A program made the translations under genes and the position numbers. From positions 103,617,142 through 103,681,141 of the forward strand of contig CM049306.1 in the NCBI GenBank assembly GCA_026874595.1: a stretch of 64,000 nucleotides of DNA, written 5' to 3'. A model generated the notes under the pieces. That model was not told where the DNA came from, searched no databases, and saw only the letters and a list, made by a program, of their open reading frames with translations. Within the stretch, counting starts at the first letter, position 1. The number at the start of each line of letters is the position of its first letter. Source of the DNA: Sipunculus nudus (Eukaryota; Annelida; Sipuncula; Golfingiida; Sipunculidae). Below, one piece after another: positions 40,301 to 49,898 of the stretch.

Positions 40301-43300
40301 GACTTTTTTTCAGGAATATAAATTTATTTAATTAAGATTCAATTGTTTACCCAAAATTAGATATGAATTTTGCAAATTTGTCAAGTTATTAGCATAAATA
40401 AAAAATCAATACCTTAAATTTTGTCCAACTTTGGCAATGGCACGTTTTTTCCCTGTAAGCAATCTTGATTTAATTTTCACAACATATATATATAAGGATT
40501 TAATCTTTTAAAATCTGAAATTTCAAAGGAATTGATAGAAAAGAGTAGCTTTAATTAAAGTTTCCAGACACCATGTCAAGTGTTGTTTACATCTAGCCCA
40601 CCTGGTAGTACAGCCTTCACTTGCATTATGTAACTGACCCCAGGCAGCTTGCCTTGGCTCAGCTTGGCCACTACTAGCAGGCTTCCCCTCTGCCTTGCAC
40701 TCCCCCCCCCCCCCCCCCCCCATGGTGCATTAATTAGATGAATGTTATAATTTTCTATATTTTATTTTATTCTTGGCTATGCTACATTTTAGATTTTGTA
40801 TTGTACCACCAGGGTTACAATGATTAAAGTGCACATTGAATTGTGTCCACAAAGTGGTGTATTGGTATGAAAGTGTAGATGTTCATCAGATAAGTAATTC
40901 CTTACTTCAGAAGAGTAAAAACTTCACCAGGTGTGAAACTGACTATTCATTCCAGTAATAAATTATAGCTGAGTTGTAATTAGTAAAATGATATTGTTTG
41001 TCCCTCATTCAACCAACAGTGTGTATACTTTATTTGAAAAGATGTTTTTATTTTATCAAATTTACTGAATCTTTTATTTCATTTCAGTGAATAAAATTAA
41101 GCATGTACTGAAAACTTCAATGTGCAAAACTTTTTAACAGTGATTCAAGGAATAATCTTGTAGATGCCATATTGTGGCATTATTTTCTTTTAAATTCAGT
41201 TTAAACATTTGTGATTTAAAAATAATAAAATATATGTGTATGCATAATATAACCCAATATGAGCTACACTCTGGATATATAATGATTGCAACTTAGAATT
41301 CTAATATTTGTATACTATGTTTTTGACCGGGTTCCGCCGCCGGGTTCGTTTCCGGAGAACTCCTCTGAGACTACTGGACAAATTTTTCGGAAACTTACAT
41401 AAATTATCGGGTCACATGTGAACTGGTGCCTAACCAAGTGACCTTGACCTCTGACCTTTCCTCTCTGCCCAGCGTCCGTTTGTGCGTCTGTTTCCACACA
41501 TAAACCCACATATCTTGGGAACCGTTTGACCGATCAGGAAAATTTTTTTACACAAATGTAGCCCTGGGATAGCTTTATAACATACACAAAAAAGGTGGCG
41601 CCACCTGCAACCATGTTTGCACAGTGTCCATCTGTTCATCTGCCTTAGGTTAAAATCACTCATATCTCTGCAGTTGTTTGACAAATTCACCTAAAATTCG
41701 GCATGCGTATACATCCTAGATAGCTTTCTTGATTTTATGACAGGTGCGCCACCTACATTCAAGTTAATGCTGCAGACATCCAAGCTCATACCTTGGGAAC
41801 TGTTTGACTGATCAGGAAAAATTTTTTTACACAAATGTAGCCCTTGGATAGCTTTATAACATACACAAAAATGGTGGTGCCACCTGCAGCCATTTTCACA
41901 CAGCGTCCATCTGTTTGTCTGCCTTGGGTTAAAATCACTCATATCTCTCCAGTGGTTTGACCAAATTACCTGAAATTTGGCATGCGTATACATCCCGCAT
42001 AGCTTTCTTGATTTTATGACAGATGGCACCACCTACATTCACATTCACGCTGCAGACATTAATGCTTATATCTCCGGACACGTTTGACCAATCAGGAAAA
42101 AAAATTTACACAAATGTAGCCCTTGGATATCTTTATAACATACACAAAAATGGTGGGGCCACCTGCAGCCATTTTTGCACAGCATTCCATCTGTTTGTCT
42201 GCTGTGGGATAAAATCACTCATATCTCTGCAGTGGTTTGACTTTTCCACATGAAATTTTGCATGTGTATACATCTTTGATTGTTTCTCTTCAAATAACAG
42301 GTGGTGCCACCTGCAATCATGTTTATGTGGTAGAGATCCATTCTAATATGTAACACATGTAAATCTATTTCCCCTTGCCACTCAAACCATGGCTCACTTC
42401 ATCCGTCCTTCTCTGATTTTGGCGGATACACGTAGTCGCTTGTTGACTATCCATATTCTAGTTTAACATATATTTTAGTTTTTTATTACAAATTTATAAA
42501 ACTTGTAAATAAAAAAAAAATGAATCAGATAAAAACTATAAATGGAAAAAGTGGATATGCTAAAAAAAATAGGCTTATATATAAACTTAAATGCATTATT
42601 CTCTTGAAAGTGAAATAAAGGTATTAGTCCATTCTGTCGACTTGCCTGTCCATCTGTAAATTTTTCATATGCATCACAGTATCTCAAAACTGTTACTGTT
42701 TTTCTTCATGACAGGCTTGTCAGAGTATTAGTTTGTAATCATATATTTAGAACTTTACTATAACCAAGTATGAGGGCCCCTTTCCTCTTAGCTTCTCATA
42801 TGCTTATATAAATGAAAAACATTACAATAGAATATTTTGCATATTTTGCATTTGCAAAAATTTCTAACTTCAGCTAAGCGCCGAGACCCATGGGTCCCTT
42901 GTTTGTTTTGTACCAATCCATTGGAAAGGTGTACATCTTGATGTTTCCACATTAGTAGCTGATAAGTAGAAACACACGTGACACAAAAACCAAATATTTT
43001 ACAGGTGGTGTTCCACTGGCTCCCTATATTTTCTATATTTTCCTATAAATGGTCTATCATTACTTATACTCTCTGGGATTTAGTCCCTCATCTCTTGTAT
43101 TTTCCTGTTTTGTTTCACTGCAAAATCTAGTTTCTGATATAACAGTGTTACTATTGTAAACATTTAGTTCTTTTTGGATGCAAGTGTGCATGTAGGATGG
43201 CATGTAAGATGGCAGAATTAGTTATACACTAAAGGAACTGTGACTTAAAGGTTGATATGATGGTAGGAGGCACCTTTAGCAGAAAGTCTTTTTTCTGGGG

Positions 43301-44166
43301 AAAGGCAAACATGATTAACACCTTTCTGTTGGAAATAGTACTTCATAGTATTTTTAGCCCTGTATGAAAAACAGTAACAATGGAAATAAGTATATTTTGC
43401 ATTTGCTGAAATTTTACAAAATTCAGCTGAGCACCATGACCAGTGGGTCCCTTGTTTAGAGTTTTGCCCCACTATAACCAGTATCTCAACCATGCTCGTC
43501 CAAATGTTGGCCAAATTTAATATGTATTGTGAGCAGTCCATTTCAGTTTGAGACCAGAGAGGCTTTGTTTCTGTGTATAATACAAATGAGATTTTCAACT
43601 AGGCAGCCATTTTTTCACACATGCCCATATAAGAATTTTATTGAGGCTGTACTCGGTGATCTGCACTTGGAAATAGTCAGTATTGTTATCTGCAGATCTC
43701 CTAAATGACACTCAAAATCCTTCATAACATGGTCTGTTTCCACTGATGCACATGCATAGTAGGTACATGGGTAAAATGTATACTTAAAAGAGGGATGCAG
43801 TGTTTTTGCTCACCATGGATGAGGATCAGACTTTGCAGTTATAGTAATATACAGTACAGCTATATATCCACAAAGCCAATTTGCAAGTGTGTTGTACCCA
43901 TCTGATTTCCCACCCTCTAAAGCTCATCTCTCTGCATCCCTGGGCTGCATCATATTCCATACTGTATTTTTCCCCTCTATTGTTGTGTACCAGTTCTGAT
44001 TGACAGCTGTATTTGGTATTGCAGGGGCACATGGTCTACAGGCCTGGACAGACGAGGTTCAGCCAAAACTGGAGCTGATGTCACAGCTTCTGGCCCTCTG
44101 TTCCAGCAGCGACCTTATCCAAGCCCAGGAGATGTGCTGCGGGCAAACAGAGATATACCAAAGTGA
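13239..44166 (+). CDS. PQBP1: Polyglutamine-binding protein 1 (PQBP1), seven coding exons
   Basis: The joined CDS is 13239-13311, 21451-21763, 24885-24985, 25966-26027, 26344-26422, 34172-34235 and 44025-44166, 834 nt giving 277 residues. All introns are GT/AG and all phases agree. The N-terminus [16 protein letters not shown] matches the vertebrate PQBP1 start. An AEDYD acidic stretch lies near residue 34. The WW domain spans about 115-150, with [31 protein letters not shown] lies near 216-231. The C-terminus [18 protein letters not shown] is the known U5-15kD-binding segment. By family knowledge it is a nuclear pre-mRNA splicing factor. It differs from human PQBP1 (265 aa) in two ways: about 70 extra residues before the WW domain, including a Cys/His-rich piece, and no long Arg/Asp/Glu repeat tract after it. 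Introns are very large and filled with mobile elements. Confidence 0.95.
13579..13607. repeat. Perfect 13-bp inverted repeat with 3-nt spacer
   Basis: CTTATTGACACAC, GGG, GTGTGTCAATAAG form a perfect hairpin. A third copy follows at 13614. It lies in PQBP1 intron 1, about 270 bp after the donor. Confidence 0.85.
13760..17430. other. PQBP1 intron 1, AT-rich interior
   Basis: No gene or RNA gene was recognised on either strand. Short open frames (for example on the minus strand at 15237-15666 and 16558-16883) are unsupported. Confidence 0.45.
18440..19752 (+). mobile_element. Family-1 rolling-circle-like element, fragment plus short copy
   Basis: 18440-19265 matches the 5' domain of the copies at 30.3 and 34.7 kb (AGCTAGCATCACCAAATTTTT, the GTCTAGAC cluster and ending TTGGTTTGCATTTT). 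At about 19268 a new start resembling TTTAGCGAACCTGTGAGC appears (here GGGAATCTGTAAGC), and the copy ends with CACAGGTTCGC, then AGGCCTGTAGGCCTTGTT at 19752. It lies in intron 1 of PQBP1. Confidence 0.65.
19753..21450. other. End of PQBP1 intron 1
   Basis: It contains GGTGGCACCACC palindromes (about 19857 and 20004), a G run near 20188, and a GGATAAAAC/TCCGGAT inverted-motif cluster (21204-21275). The rest is AT-rich. No exon was found. Confidence 0.4.
21451..21763 (+). CDS. PQBP1: PQBP1 coding exon 2
   Basis: The acceptor is ttgccttgtag. A second AG 8 nt downstream would break the frame. Residues 25-128 are acidic ([13 protein letters not shown], then [13 protein letters not shown]), followed by a Cys/His segment at 75-93 ([20 protein letters not shown]) and the first strand of the WW domain ([12 protein letters not shown], 117-128). 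The donor is gac|gtaagt, phase 2, and splits the WW domain. Confidence 0.93.
22023..24617 (+). mobile_element. Family-2 rolling-circle-like element (complete copy, intron 2)
   Basis: It starts TTTTTAGCTCAGCTGACTAT, followed by a (TCCG)n-like run, and ends ACAGCTGAGCGCC, then GACCCAAAGGTCCCTTGTTT. GCTCAGCTG at the start and CAGCTGAGC at the end are subterminal inverted repeats, and the 3' end has a short hairpin before CTTGTT. The body contains two related ~700-bp blocks (about 22140 and 22820). No coding capacity was seen. T-T flanks without a clear duplication fit Helentron/HINE elements, by inference. Confidence 0.65.
24885..24985 (+). CDS. PQBP1: PQBP1 coding exon 3 (rest of WW domain)
   Basis: The acceptor is attatcag and the donor is AAAG|gtatga (phase 1). 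It encodes residues 129-162: [18 protein letters not shown], then [15 protein letters not shown]. The Tyr-Tyr pair and the second Trp of the WW fold (W144) are present. The SWLSP tail of the domain is identical to human PQBP1. Confidence 0.94.
24986..25965. other. PQBP1 intron 3
   Basis: AT-rich intron with no recognised element or gene. Confidence 0.6.
25966..26027 (+). CDS. PQBP1: PQBP1 coding exon 4
   Basis: This 62-nt exon has acceptor caatttacag and donor GAT|gtaagt and leaves phase 0. It encodes [21 protein letters not shown] (163-183), an acidic linker with little sequence conservation. Support comes from splice sites and phase agreement with both neighbours. Confidence 0.85.
26344..26422 (+). 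CDS. PQBP1: PQBP1 coding exon 5
   Basis: This 79-nt exon has acceptor attttcag and donor AGAAGAG|gtgagg (phase 1). It encodes [20 protein letters not shown], then SSRDRR (184-209), a charged and probably helical or disordered linker where vertebrate PQBP1 carries its Arg/Asp repeat region. Confidence 0.87.
26423..28480. other. PQBP1 intron 5, first part with diverged repeat blocks
   Basis: Phrases such as GATTGCTAAAAAATGTGGCC, GACCTTTGAC and AGACAGACTGACACA recur at intervals (26750, 27060 and 27395, for example), showing an old dispersed or tandem repeat. Open frames on the minus strand (26585-26939) are not genes. Confidence 0.4.
28590..28930. other. GC-richer island in PQBP1 intron 5
   Basis: About 340 bp has visibly higher GC than its surroundings and two overlapping open frames of about 65 codons on the plus strand. 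Neither matches a family I know. It could be a SINE-like or retro-inserted fragment. It is followed within 110 bp by the ATTACT microsatellite. Confidence 0.35.
29036..29165. repeat. Interrupted (ATTACT)n microsatellite
   Basis: Four blocks of a TACTAT hexamer are separated by short unique spacers. The leucine-rich open frame across it is an artefact. Confidence 0.9.
30323..33330 (+). mobile_element. Family-1 rolling-circle-like element (complete copy, intron 5)
   Basis: It starts TTTTTAGCGAACCTGTGAGC and ends CACAGGTTCGC, then AGGCCTTTAGGCCTTGTT. GCGAACCTGTG and CACAGGTTCGC are perfect 11-bp subterminal inverted repeats. The layout is a 5' domain with AGCTAGCA and AAGCTTAAAAACTTTT stretches, a GTCTAGAC palindrome cluster (31123-31180), a core of 278-bp tandem repeats (about 31270-33030), and a 3' domain. 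No protein is encoded. The layout fits the HINE/pearl class described in bivalves. Confidence 0.7.
31270..33030 (+). repeat. 278-bp tandem repeat with 556-bp higher-order unit
   Basis: Equivalent positions recur exactly 556 bp apart (31570, 32126, 32682), and each 556-bp unit is two diverged 278-bp monomers. Each monomer has two GGTGGCNCCACC-type palindromes, separated by GAAATTTTGCAGGTTTAT and CAAAATTTTGCATGTGTA. The alternating monomer types show that duplication occurred as dimers. Confidence 0.85.
33331..34171. other. End of PQBP1 intron 5
   Basis: AT-rich; nothing recognised beyond the acceptor of exon 6. Confidence 0.5.
34172..34235 (+). CDS. PQBP1: PQBP1 coding exon 6
   Basis: This 64-nt exon lies between a 7.7 kb and a 9.8 kb intron. 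The acceptor is cattctcag and the donor is CCAAG|gtaagt (phase 2). It encodes [20 protein letters not shown], then PR (210-231). The [13 protein letters not shown] block is nearly identical to human PQBP1, which makes this short exon secure. Confidence 0.94.
34748..36748 (+). mobile_element. Family-1 rolling-circle-like element (complete copy, intron 6)
   Basis: It has the same ends as the 30.3 kb copy: TTTTTAGCGAACCTGTGAGC at the start and CACAGGTTCGC, then AGGCCTGTAGGCCTTGTT at the end. The GTCTAGAC cluster is at about 35555-35606, and the 278-bp core is shorter and rearranged (35700-36440). A near-duplicate of about 240 bp shows local unequal exchange. Confidence 0.7.
36749..37234. other. 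Unassigned stretch of PQBP1 intron 6
   Basis: AT-rich, no gene or repeat recognised. Confidence 0.5.
37238..39800 (+). mobile_element. Family-2 element, 3' end missing
   Basis: It begins TTTTAAGCTCAGCCGATTAT, a diverged version of the family-2 start. Its body parallels the copies at 22.0 and 39.85 kb (for example GACCATGGCACATTTTCTTC at about 38570, against GACCATGGCACGTTT at 23261). The typical CAGCTGAGCGCC...CTTGTT end was not found before the next copy starts. Confidence 0.5.
39854..42903 (+). mobile_element. Family-2 element containing a nested family-3 element
   Basis: It starts TTTTTAGCTCAGCTGACTAT and ends TTCAGCTAAGCGCC, then GACCCATGGGTCCCTTGTT, a 12-bp palindrome before CTTGTT. 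It is interrupted at about 41320-42444 by a family-3 element. A poly-C run lies at about 40704-40721. Confidence 0.65.
41320..42444 (+). mobile_element. Family-3 element nested in family 2
   Basis: It starts GTTTTTGACCGGGTTCCGCC and ends near GGCGGATACACG, then TAGTCGCTTGTT. TTCCGCC and GGCGGAT are short inverted ends. The core holds about three units of a tandem repeat carrying GGTGGCGCCACC-type palindromes, related to the family-1 core. The matching minus-strand copy is at 48516-49898. Confidence 0.6.
42904..44024. other. End of PQBP1 intron 6, with a family-2 3' fragment
   Basis: At 43422-43457 the sequence TTCAGCTGAGCACC, then GGGTCCCTTGTTT is another family-2 3' end without a visible start. 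The rest is AT-rich with no exon. Confidence 0.5.
44025..44166 (+). CDS. PQBP1: PQBP1 terminal coding exon 7
   Basis: The acceptor is ggtattgcag. It encodes residues 231-277: [19 protein letters not shown], then [27 protein letters not shown] and TGA at 44164-44166. The [18 protein letters not shown] block is the intrinsically disordered segment that docks on U5-15kD (TXNL4A) in the human protein. A longer ORF in another frame here is an artefact. Confidence 0.95.
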
Positions 44167-44315
44167 TATCATAAAGACCCTAAAAAGCACAACTGTACAT
44201 TGAGAGACTTTAAAAGTAATGTGATGATGTCTGTGACAGATCCTGCACCAAGTGCATTTCAGTTTTACAGATTAGGTTCGCTGTAGGAATCACTCATGAC
44301 TGTGTATCAAGTGAT

Positions 44316-44321
44316 AATAAA
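44316..44321 (+). terminator. PQBP1: PQBP1 polyadenylation signal AATAAA
   Basis: A canonical AATAAA lies 150 nt after the stop codon. It is the first such hexamer in the short 3' UTR and is followed within about 20-30 nt by T/G-containing sequence. The cleavage site itself cannot be seen. Confidence 0.7.
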
Positions 44322-44817
44322 AGTAATCTAATGACAACAGGTGTTTTGGTTAAGTTCTCGTCATGTCATGCTTAGTTATTATACAGAAGCTGAGAGGTAT
44401 GCCTGTACTTAGACATTGAAGCAAATCTCAAGAGATCAGATGACCATATTTGACTGAAAATAATGTTTCTGATCCCAGAAGAGCCCCCAGCCCCCTTTAT
44501 AGACCATTTTTTGTCAAATTTGCTGATGTGAATGACTTGCCATTCAATTGATGTCATGTAAGTCAAGTCAGCACAATGTCTTCATTCTGCATTTAAGTTT
44601 TCATTTGTACAAGACTATAACAATTTATCACACAAAGAATATGGTGTTTTTTGGTTGCAAATAGGAGGCCTGTAATATCATCCAACTGTACTTGGAAATT
44701 GTATTTAAATGATCATCCATTCTGTAGTCTTGGGTGCGAGGTACAGTGTGAACACCACCCCTGCTTAAGGCATGTTCTTGCATTTCATCAGACTGGATCT
44801 GTTTTCGCTGATCAATA

Positions 44818-45480
44818 AACAAGGCCTACAGGCCTTATATGAACCTGCGCAATGGGATATACATCAGGTATAATGATTCCATGCTGGACCGTTACTTTTT
44901 AAGTACGTGTGACGTGTAAATGTACAATGCAAGTACTAAACATTTTGAACCTGAGTACAAGCACCAATTACCCAAACTTCACTGCTAAAATACTGGCATG
45001 GATGTACACAGCACAAAAATGATTGCAGGTGACACCACCAGTCTTGTGTACAAGAAAGCAATAAAAGATGTATGGACATGCAAAATTTTAGGCAAATACT
45101 TCAAACTCTTGGGCTAAGTGTACAAATCATGAAACAGTTGTAGGTGGCACAAAAAGTCTGGTATACAATGAAGCAATCCGAGATGTACCTATACATATGC
45201 CCATTTTCATGCTGATATACCAAATCCCTCCTGTAAGGACATTCACAAAAATTATTGTAGGTGGTGCCACCAGTCTTGTATATGATGAAGCTATCTGATG
45301 TATAAATATGCACAATATCCCGCTGATATAAAATCCCTCCTGAGAAAAAAGCAGGTACATAAACTGCAAAAGTCATTGTAGGTGGCAACACCAGTCTTGT
45401 GTATGAGAAAGCCATCAAAGATGCATGGACAAGTCAAAATGTCAGGCCAATACATCAAACTTCTCTAGAGTCAGGTACAC
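44818..45480 (-). mobile_element. Family-1 element, 3' part on the minus strand
   Basis: It begins AACAAGGCCTACAGGCCTT (complement of the family-1 3' end), followed by core-like blocks with GGTGGTGCCACC or GGTGGCACC spaced about 120 bp (45030, 45140, 45260, 45380). Its 5' end is not seen here. A short family-1 5' piece of the same orientation lies at 50550-50622. Confidence 0.55.
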
Positions 45481-45589
45481 TGAGCTGACCAAACTCAGGT
45501 GAGCAAGGCAGTTGCCATGAGTGAACTGGAACAAATAACAAACTGCAGCTACTGCACTGAGTGAACTCTTGACCTGTTGCCTAATCTGA

Positions 45590-45680
45590 TACAGTTGGCA
45601 GTCTGCCAAAGCTATAAATAGATCCACACTGACCTTGGCGTATTGCCAAATCTGAAACAGTTGGCAGTCTGCCCTGCTAT
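45590..45680. repeat. Short direct repeat ACAGTTGGCAGTCTGCC
   Basis: ACAGTTGGCAGTCTGCC occurs twice about 66 bp apart (45592 and 45658), each preceded by AATCTGA. Local duplication; no gene. Confidence 0.6.
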
Positions 45681-46112
45681 GCAGACACAATCTTGGCCTG
45701 TAGGTAAATCTGTTTACACATACTGAAAGACTTTGGCTACAATGCTTTATTTCAAGATTTTTTTATCAAAATATTAAGAATAATAAAAGATAGTCCTTTC
45801 ATTATTAAAGGTCCAATAATTCTGCCAAAAATCTAAAAAGTAAACTTAAACAAAGGCCACCTAAGAGTCATTATTTGAAGACTATTGCAGCCTTCCGTTT
45901 GTAAAAAACTTACTAATGGCCACAATTCTAATGGCCCAAAGGCCAACTTCAGCTTTCTACCAAAAATCAATGAACCCAATCTCTTCTTATACAATTGAAA
46001 GAGCCTAACCCTAGGATAATTCTTGTGAAACATTAAACCATTCAGCTTGACAGTTTCATCATAAAACATTTTTAAATTGAAAGAGGCTACAATTATGAGG
46101 TTTTTGCCTGTA

Positions 46113-47460
46113 AACAAGGGACCCATGGGTCACATCGCTCCGCTGAATTTTGGAAAATATTAGTAACTGCAAAATATTTTATTTCTTTTGGTTTTTCATG
46201 TATATTATCATTAGAAAAGCTATGAGAAAATGGCCCTGCTAAAATGAAACTCTGTAAATTATAGAATAATGGACATGAGCTAAACCATTTAGTGATGCAC
46301 CAAGGGAACAAATAGGCCTACTGTAAGTGTTATATAAAAGTAACATTTCAAAAACAAATAATGTGTGAAGGTAATTAAGTTTTCAAAAGTTAAATATATG
46401 GCAGTATGAGTTAAAAATTAATCCCACAAAGTTTGACCAATATTCCTAATTTTAATACTAAGTTAACAGTGTTATTCACACCTAGGCCCCGCCAACTTTA
46501 ACAGATATGAATGAAATGCTACAAAGTATTTATATCTTCTTAAATCTTGTCAGTTAGCACTTACATTAGATCCTAATATTTTATCACATTTGAATATAAG
46601 GATTAAATTCCTGAAATTTTTTTTTCTTTAAAAAAAAATAAAAATTGTCCAAGTCTCATCAAAAAGAATTTATTTAACATAAAAATTATAAGATTCATCT
46701 TGTTTATTAGTCCTGTGTATTGAAGGGGTGGGTGGGGGGAGGGGTCTCCGTTGTTAATGCTCATTGCTGAAAAAAAATGTTAATTTTAAGATTCATCTAG
46801 TTCATAGTACAGGTCTGTCAACAGAATGGGGTGGGGGGGGGGGGGAGAGAGAAAAAGGCTCCCTGTGGTATGGTATTAACTGCAGACAGCCTGATCAAGC
46901 TAAACTCAGTAGAGAGAGGGATTGCCCTAGTGATGGGATTGCATAAGTTATGCCAACAGCCTGGGGATAGAGAGTTGCACGTGCCGTGGCCAAAGTTGGG
47001 CAAAATTTAAGGTACCAATTTTTTATTTTTGGCAATATTTTAAAAAATTTAAAAGATTTTGATCTAATTTTTGGTATACAATTTAATTTTGATTAATTAA
47101 AGTTATATAACTGGAGAAAAACTCCTTAGTTTTAACATGTTTTGTGTTAAGTGATCAAATATCTTTATTATTTTTTACAAAATGCATTATGTTTGAGCCC
47201 ATAACTTTTTTTAATTATACAATACAGACCTAATTTCTGGCATGTTCATAGGAACTATAAAGAGGAATATTTATAGCAAATATGAGGCAAAACAGATGAG
47301 TGGTTTTGATATTAGTCGGTCCTGAAGTGTGAAAATAGGTTTTTAATAAAAAATTGAGGTTTTTCCTTAATTTCTCAAAGGAATGAAGTCAGAAACACCT
47401 AGTTTTCGGCTTGGTAGGAGATCTTGGGGACATCTAACATTATGCCAACCGCCTGGGGAG
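46113..47460 (-). mobile_element. Family-2 element on the minus strand, 5' end missing
   Basis: It begins AACAAGGGACCCATGGGTC, the complement of the family-2 3' end with its palindrome. At 47390-47445 it matches the complement of the 5' body (GATCTTGGGGACATCTAAC). The GTCAGCTGAGCTAAAA start expected further on is absent. A G run lies at about 46832. Confidence 0.55.
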
Positions 47461-48515
47461 CATAGAGAGCTGCACTGAATGACCTACTGTGACCAAAGTG
47501 GACTGCTTGACAATATAAGGGAATACAACAATAGCCTCCAAAAAATTCAATAACTAGCCTAATTTTGCAGCTTTAATTTTCAATTTCAGATTTTAACAGA
47601 TTAAATCCTTATGTGTACATGCTGTGAAAATTAGGCAAGTTATTGATTTTTTTCTTCAGGCTCATTTGTAGTTATTTGCTTTGTCCAGATGCAGGGTCCC
47701 ACTCCAGGTAATTGGAAGTCAACTATGCCAGGGTTTCTGATTTGTTACAGTCACTGGGGGAGATCCCCTGCTGTGACAGGTGTACAGTAATTCTCATACC
47801 CCTCCCCCCCCCCCCCTTGCAAACTCAGCCCACCAAGTTTTATGCAGTAATTGTTATTGATTTCACTGTATCTCCTTAATTGTAATGCTGTTTCCACTCC
47901 AATATACAAAAAGTTTCCTCGAAACAGTAATCCTGAAAAGGTGTAATCCAGAAAATGCCATGTTTTGTTAATGTAGCATTTTTAAAGTAATCAGTTTTCT
48001 TATATATAATTTTAACAAATATAATTAAACACATCAGTATGCATATGGATAAATAAAGGCACAATTAAAAATTGCGAAATCTGAATCAAGTATTATTTTT
48101 AGATATTTATTGTTTTGCAAATTTATTTTTGTGGTAAAAAAAAATAAACATTTGTATGCATGATGTGGTTTTATTTCACAAGATTGAGATTTAGATGCAA
48201 TTTAGAATTATGAATCAACTTTTATATTCAGATATACAGGTTATATTGGAAAAGTAAAGAAATATAAACTTATAATAATAAAAAAATTGATGTGATAAAA
48301 AAATTAGGATCTAATATAAACATTTGTTCATTATTTTCCTGCTTCAGCACAATTGGAATTCAGGCTTTGTTTGCCCTTTATGTATATGCAGAAGTGTTGT
48401 TAATCCCACCATCTCCATCCACCAAGTCTGAAATTTGAAAGCAAATTATATATTCAGTTGTGTATTATTGCAGATGTTAAACTTTAAAAAATTTGATATA
48501 ATAAATAAATTAAGG
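47461..48515. other. Intergenic AT-rich stretch
   Basis: Family-2-like body fragments (47580-48330) and a C run near 47806; no gene. Confidence 0.4.
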
Positions 48516-49898
48516 AACAAGCCATTATGTGTATCCGCAAAAATCAGGGTAAGACTGGTGAAGTGAGGCATGGATTGAGTGGCAAGGGGAAATAAAGTAA
48601 GATGTGTTACATATTAGCATGGATGTCTGCCACATAAATATGATTGTAGGTGGTGCCACCTGTTATTTAAACTAGAAACTATCCAAGATGTATAAAGATG
48701 CAAAATTTCAGGTGGAAAAGTCAAACCACTGCCGAGATATGAGTGATTTTATCCCACAGCAGACAAATAGGACTGTGCAAAAATGGTTGCAGGTGACGCC
48801 ACCTGCTTCTTGTATGATAAAGAGCTATGTGAGATCCAAACACATGCACCACTTCAGGTAGGTACAGCTAACCAGTCCCGCGTGGATTAGCATGGATATC
48901 TGCAGCATGAACATGAATGTAGGTGGTGCCACCTGTCATAAAATCAAGAAAGCTATCCAGGATGTATACGCATGCCAAATTTCAGGTGAATAAGTCAAAC
49001 CACTGCTGAGATATGAGTGATTTTAACCCAAGTCCAACGAACTGATGAACGCTGTGCAAAAATGGTTGCTGGTGGCGCCACCAGTTTCTTGTATGATGAA
49101 GAGCTATGTGAGATCTAAACACATGCAAGATTTCAGGAAGATACGTCAAACCTGTCCGGAGATATAAGCATGGATGTCTGCAGCCTGAATGTAATTGAGG
49201 TGGTGCCACCTGTCAATAAATCAAGAAAGCTATCTAGGATGTATACATATGCCAACAACTGCCAAGATATGAGTTATTTTAACACAAGTCAAAAGAACTG
49301 ATGGACACTGTGCAAAAATGGTTGCAGGTGGAGCCACCAGTTTCTTGTATATTAAAGAGCTGTGTGAGATCTAAATACATGCAAATTTTCAGTAAGATAC
49401 GTCAAACCAGTCCAGGGATATAAGCATGGATGTCTGCAGTGTAAACCTGAATGTAGGTGGCGCCACCTGTCAAAAAACAAGAAAGCTATCCAGGATGTAT
49501 AAGCATGCTGAATTTCAGGTGGACAAGTCAAACCACTGCAGAGATATGAGTGATTTTAACCCAAGGCAGACAAACAGAAGGACGCTGTGCAAAAATGGCT
49601 GCAGGTGGTGCCACTATTTTTGTGTATGTTATAAAGTTATCCAAGGGCTACATTTATGTAAATTTTTTTTCCTGATTGGTCAAACGAGTCTGCAGATATA
49701 TGGAATAAAGTGTCAAAACAGACGCACAGATGGACGCACTAGAGAGAGGAAAGGTCAGAGGTCAATGCAAATGGTTAGGCACCATTTCACATTTGACCCA
49801 AAAATTGGTGTAAGTTTCAGAAAAATTGGTCCAGTAGTCTCAGAGGTGTTCTCCTGAAACGAATACGGTGGTGGCAGTGGCGGAACCTGGTCAAAAAC
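48516..49898 (-). mobile_element. Family-3 element on the minus strand (complete copy)
   Basis: Low end AACAAGCCATTATGTGTATC and high end GGCGGAACCTGGTCAAAAAC are complements of the family-3 3' and 5' ends. Between them lie about four core units with GGTGGCGCCACC-type palindromes (48650, 48920, 49075, 49200, 49460). The 143-codon plus-strand open frame at 49426-49857 is a product of the repeat. Confidence 0.6.

Noticed and set aside
43245-43598. 117-codon minus-strand frame
   Set aside because: Overlaps a family-2 3' end fragment and has no conserved motif.
44000-44203. 67-codon plus-strand frame over PQBP1 exon 7
   Set aside because: It is in a different frame from the conserved PQBP1 C-terminus.
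49426-49857. 143-codon plus-strand frame
   Set aside because: It lies wholly within the tandem core of the minus-strand family-3 element; related frames appear in other core copies.
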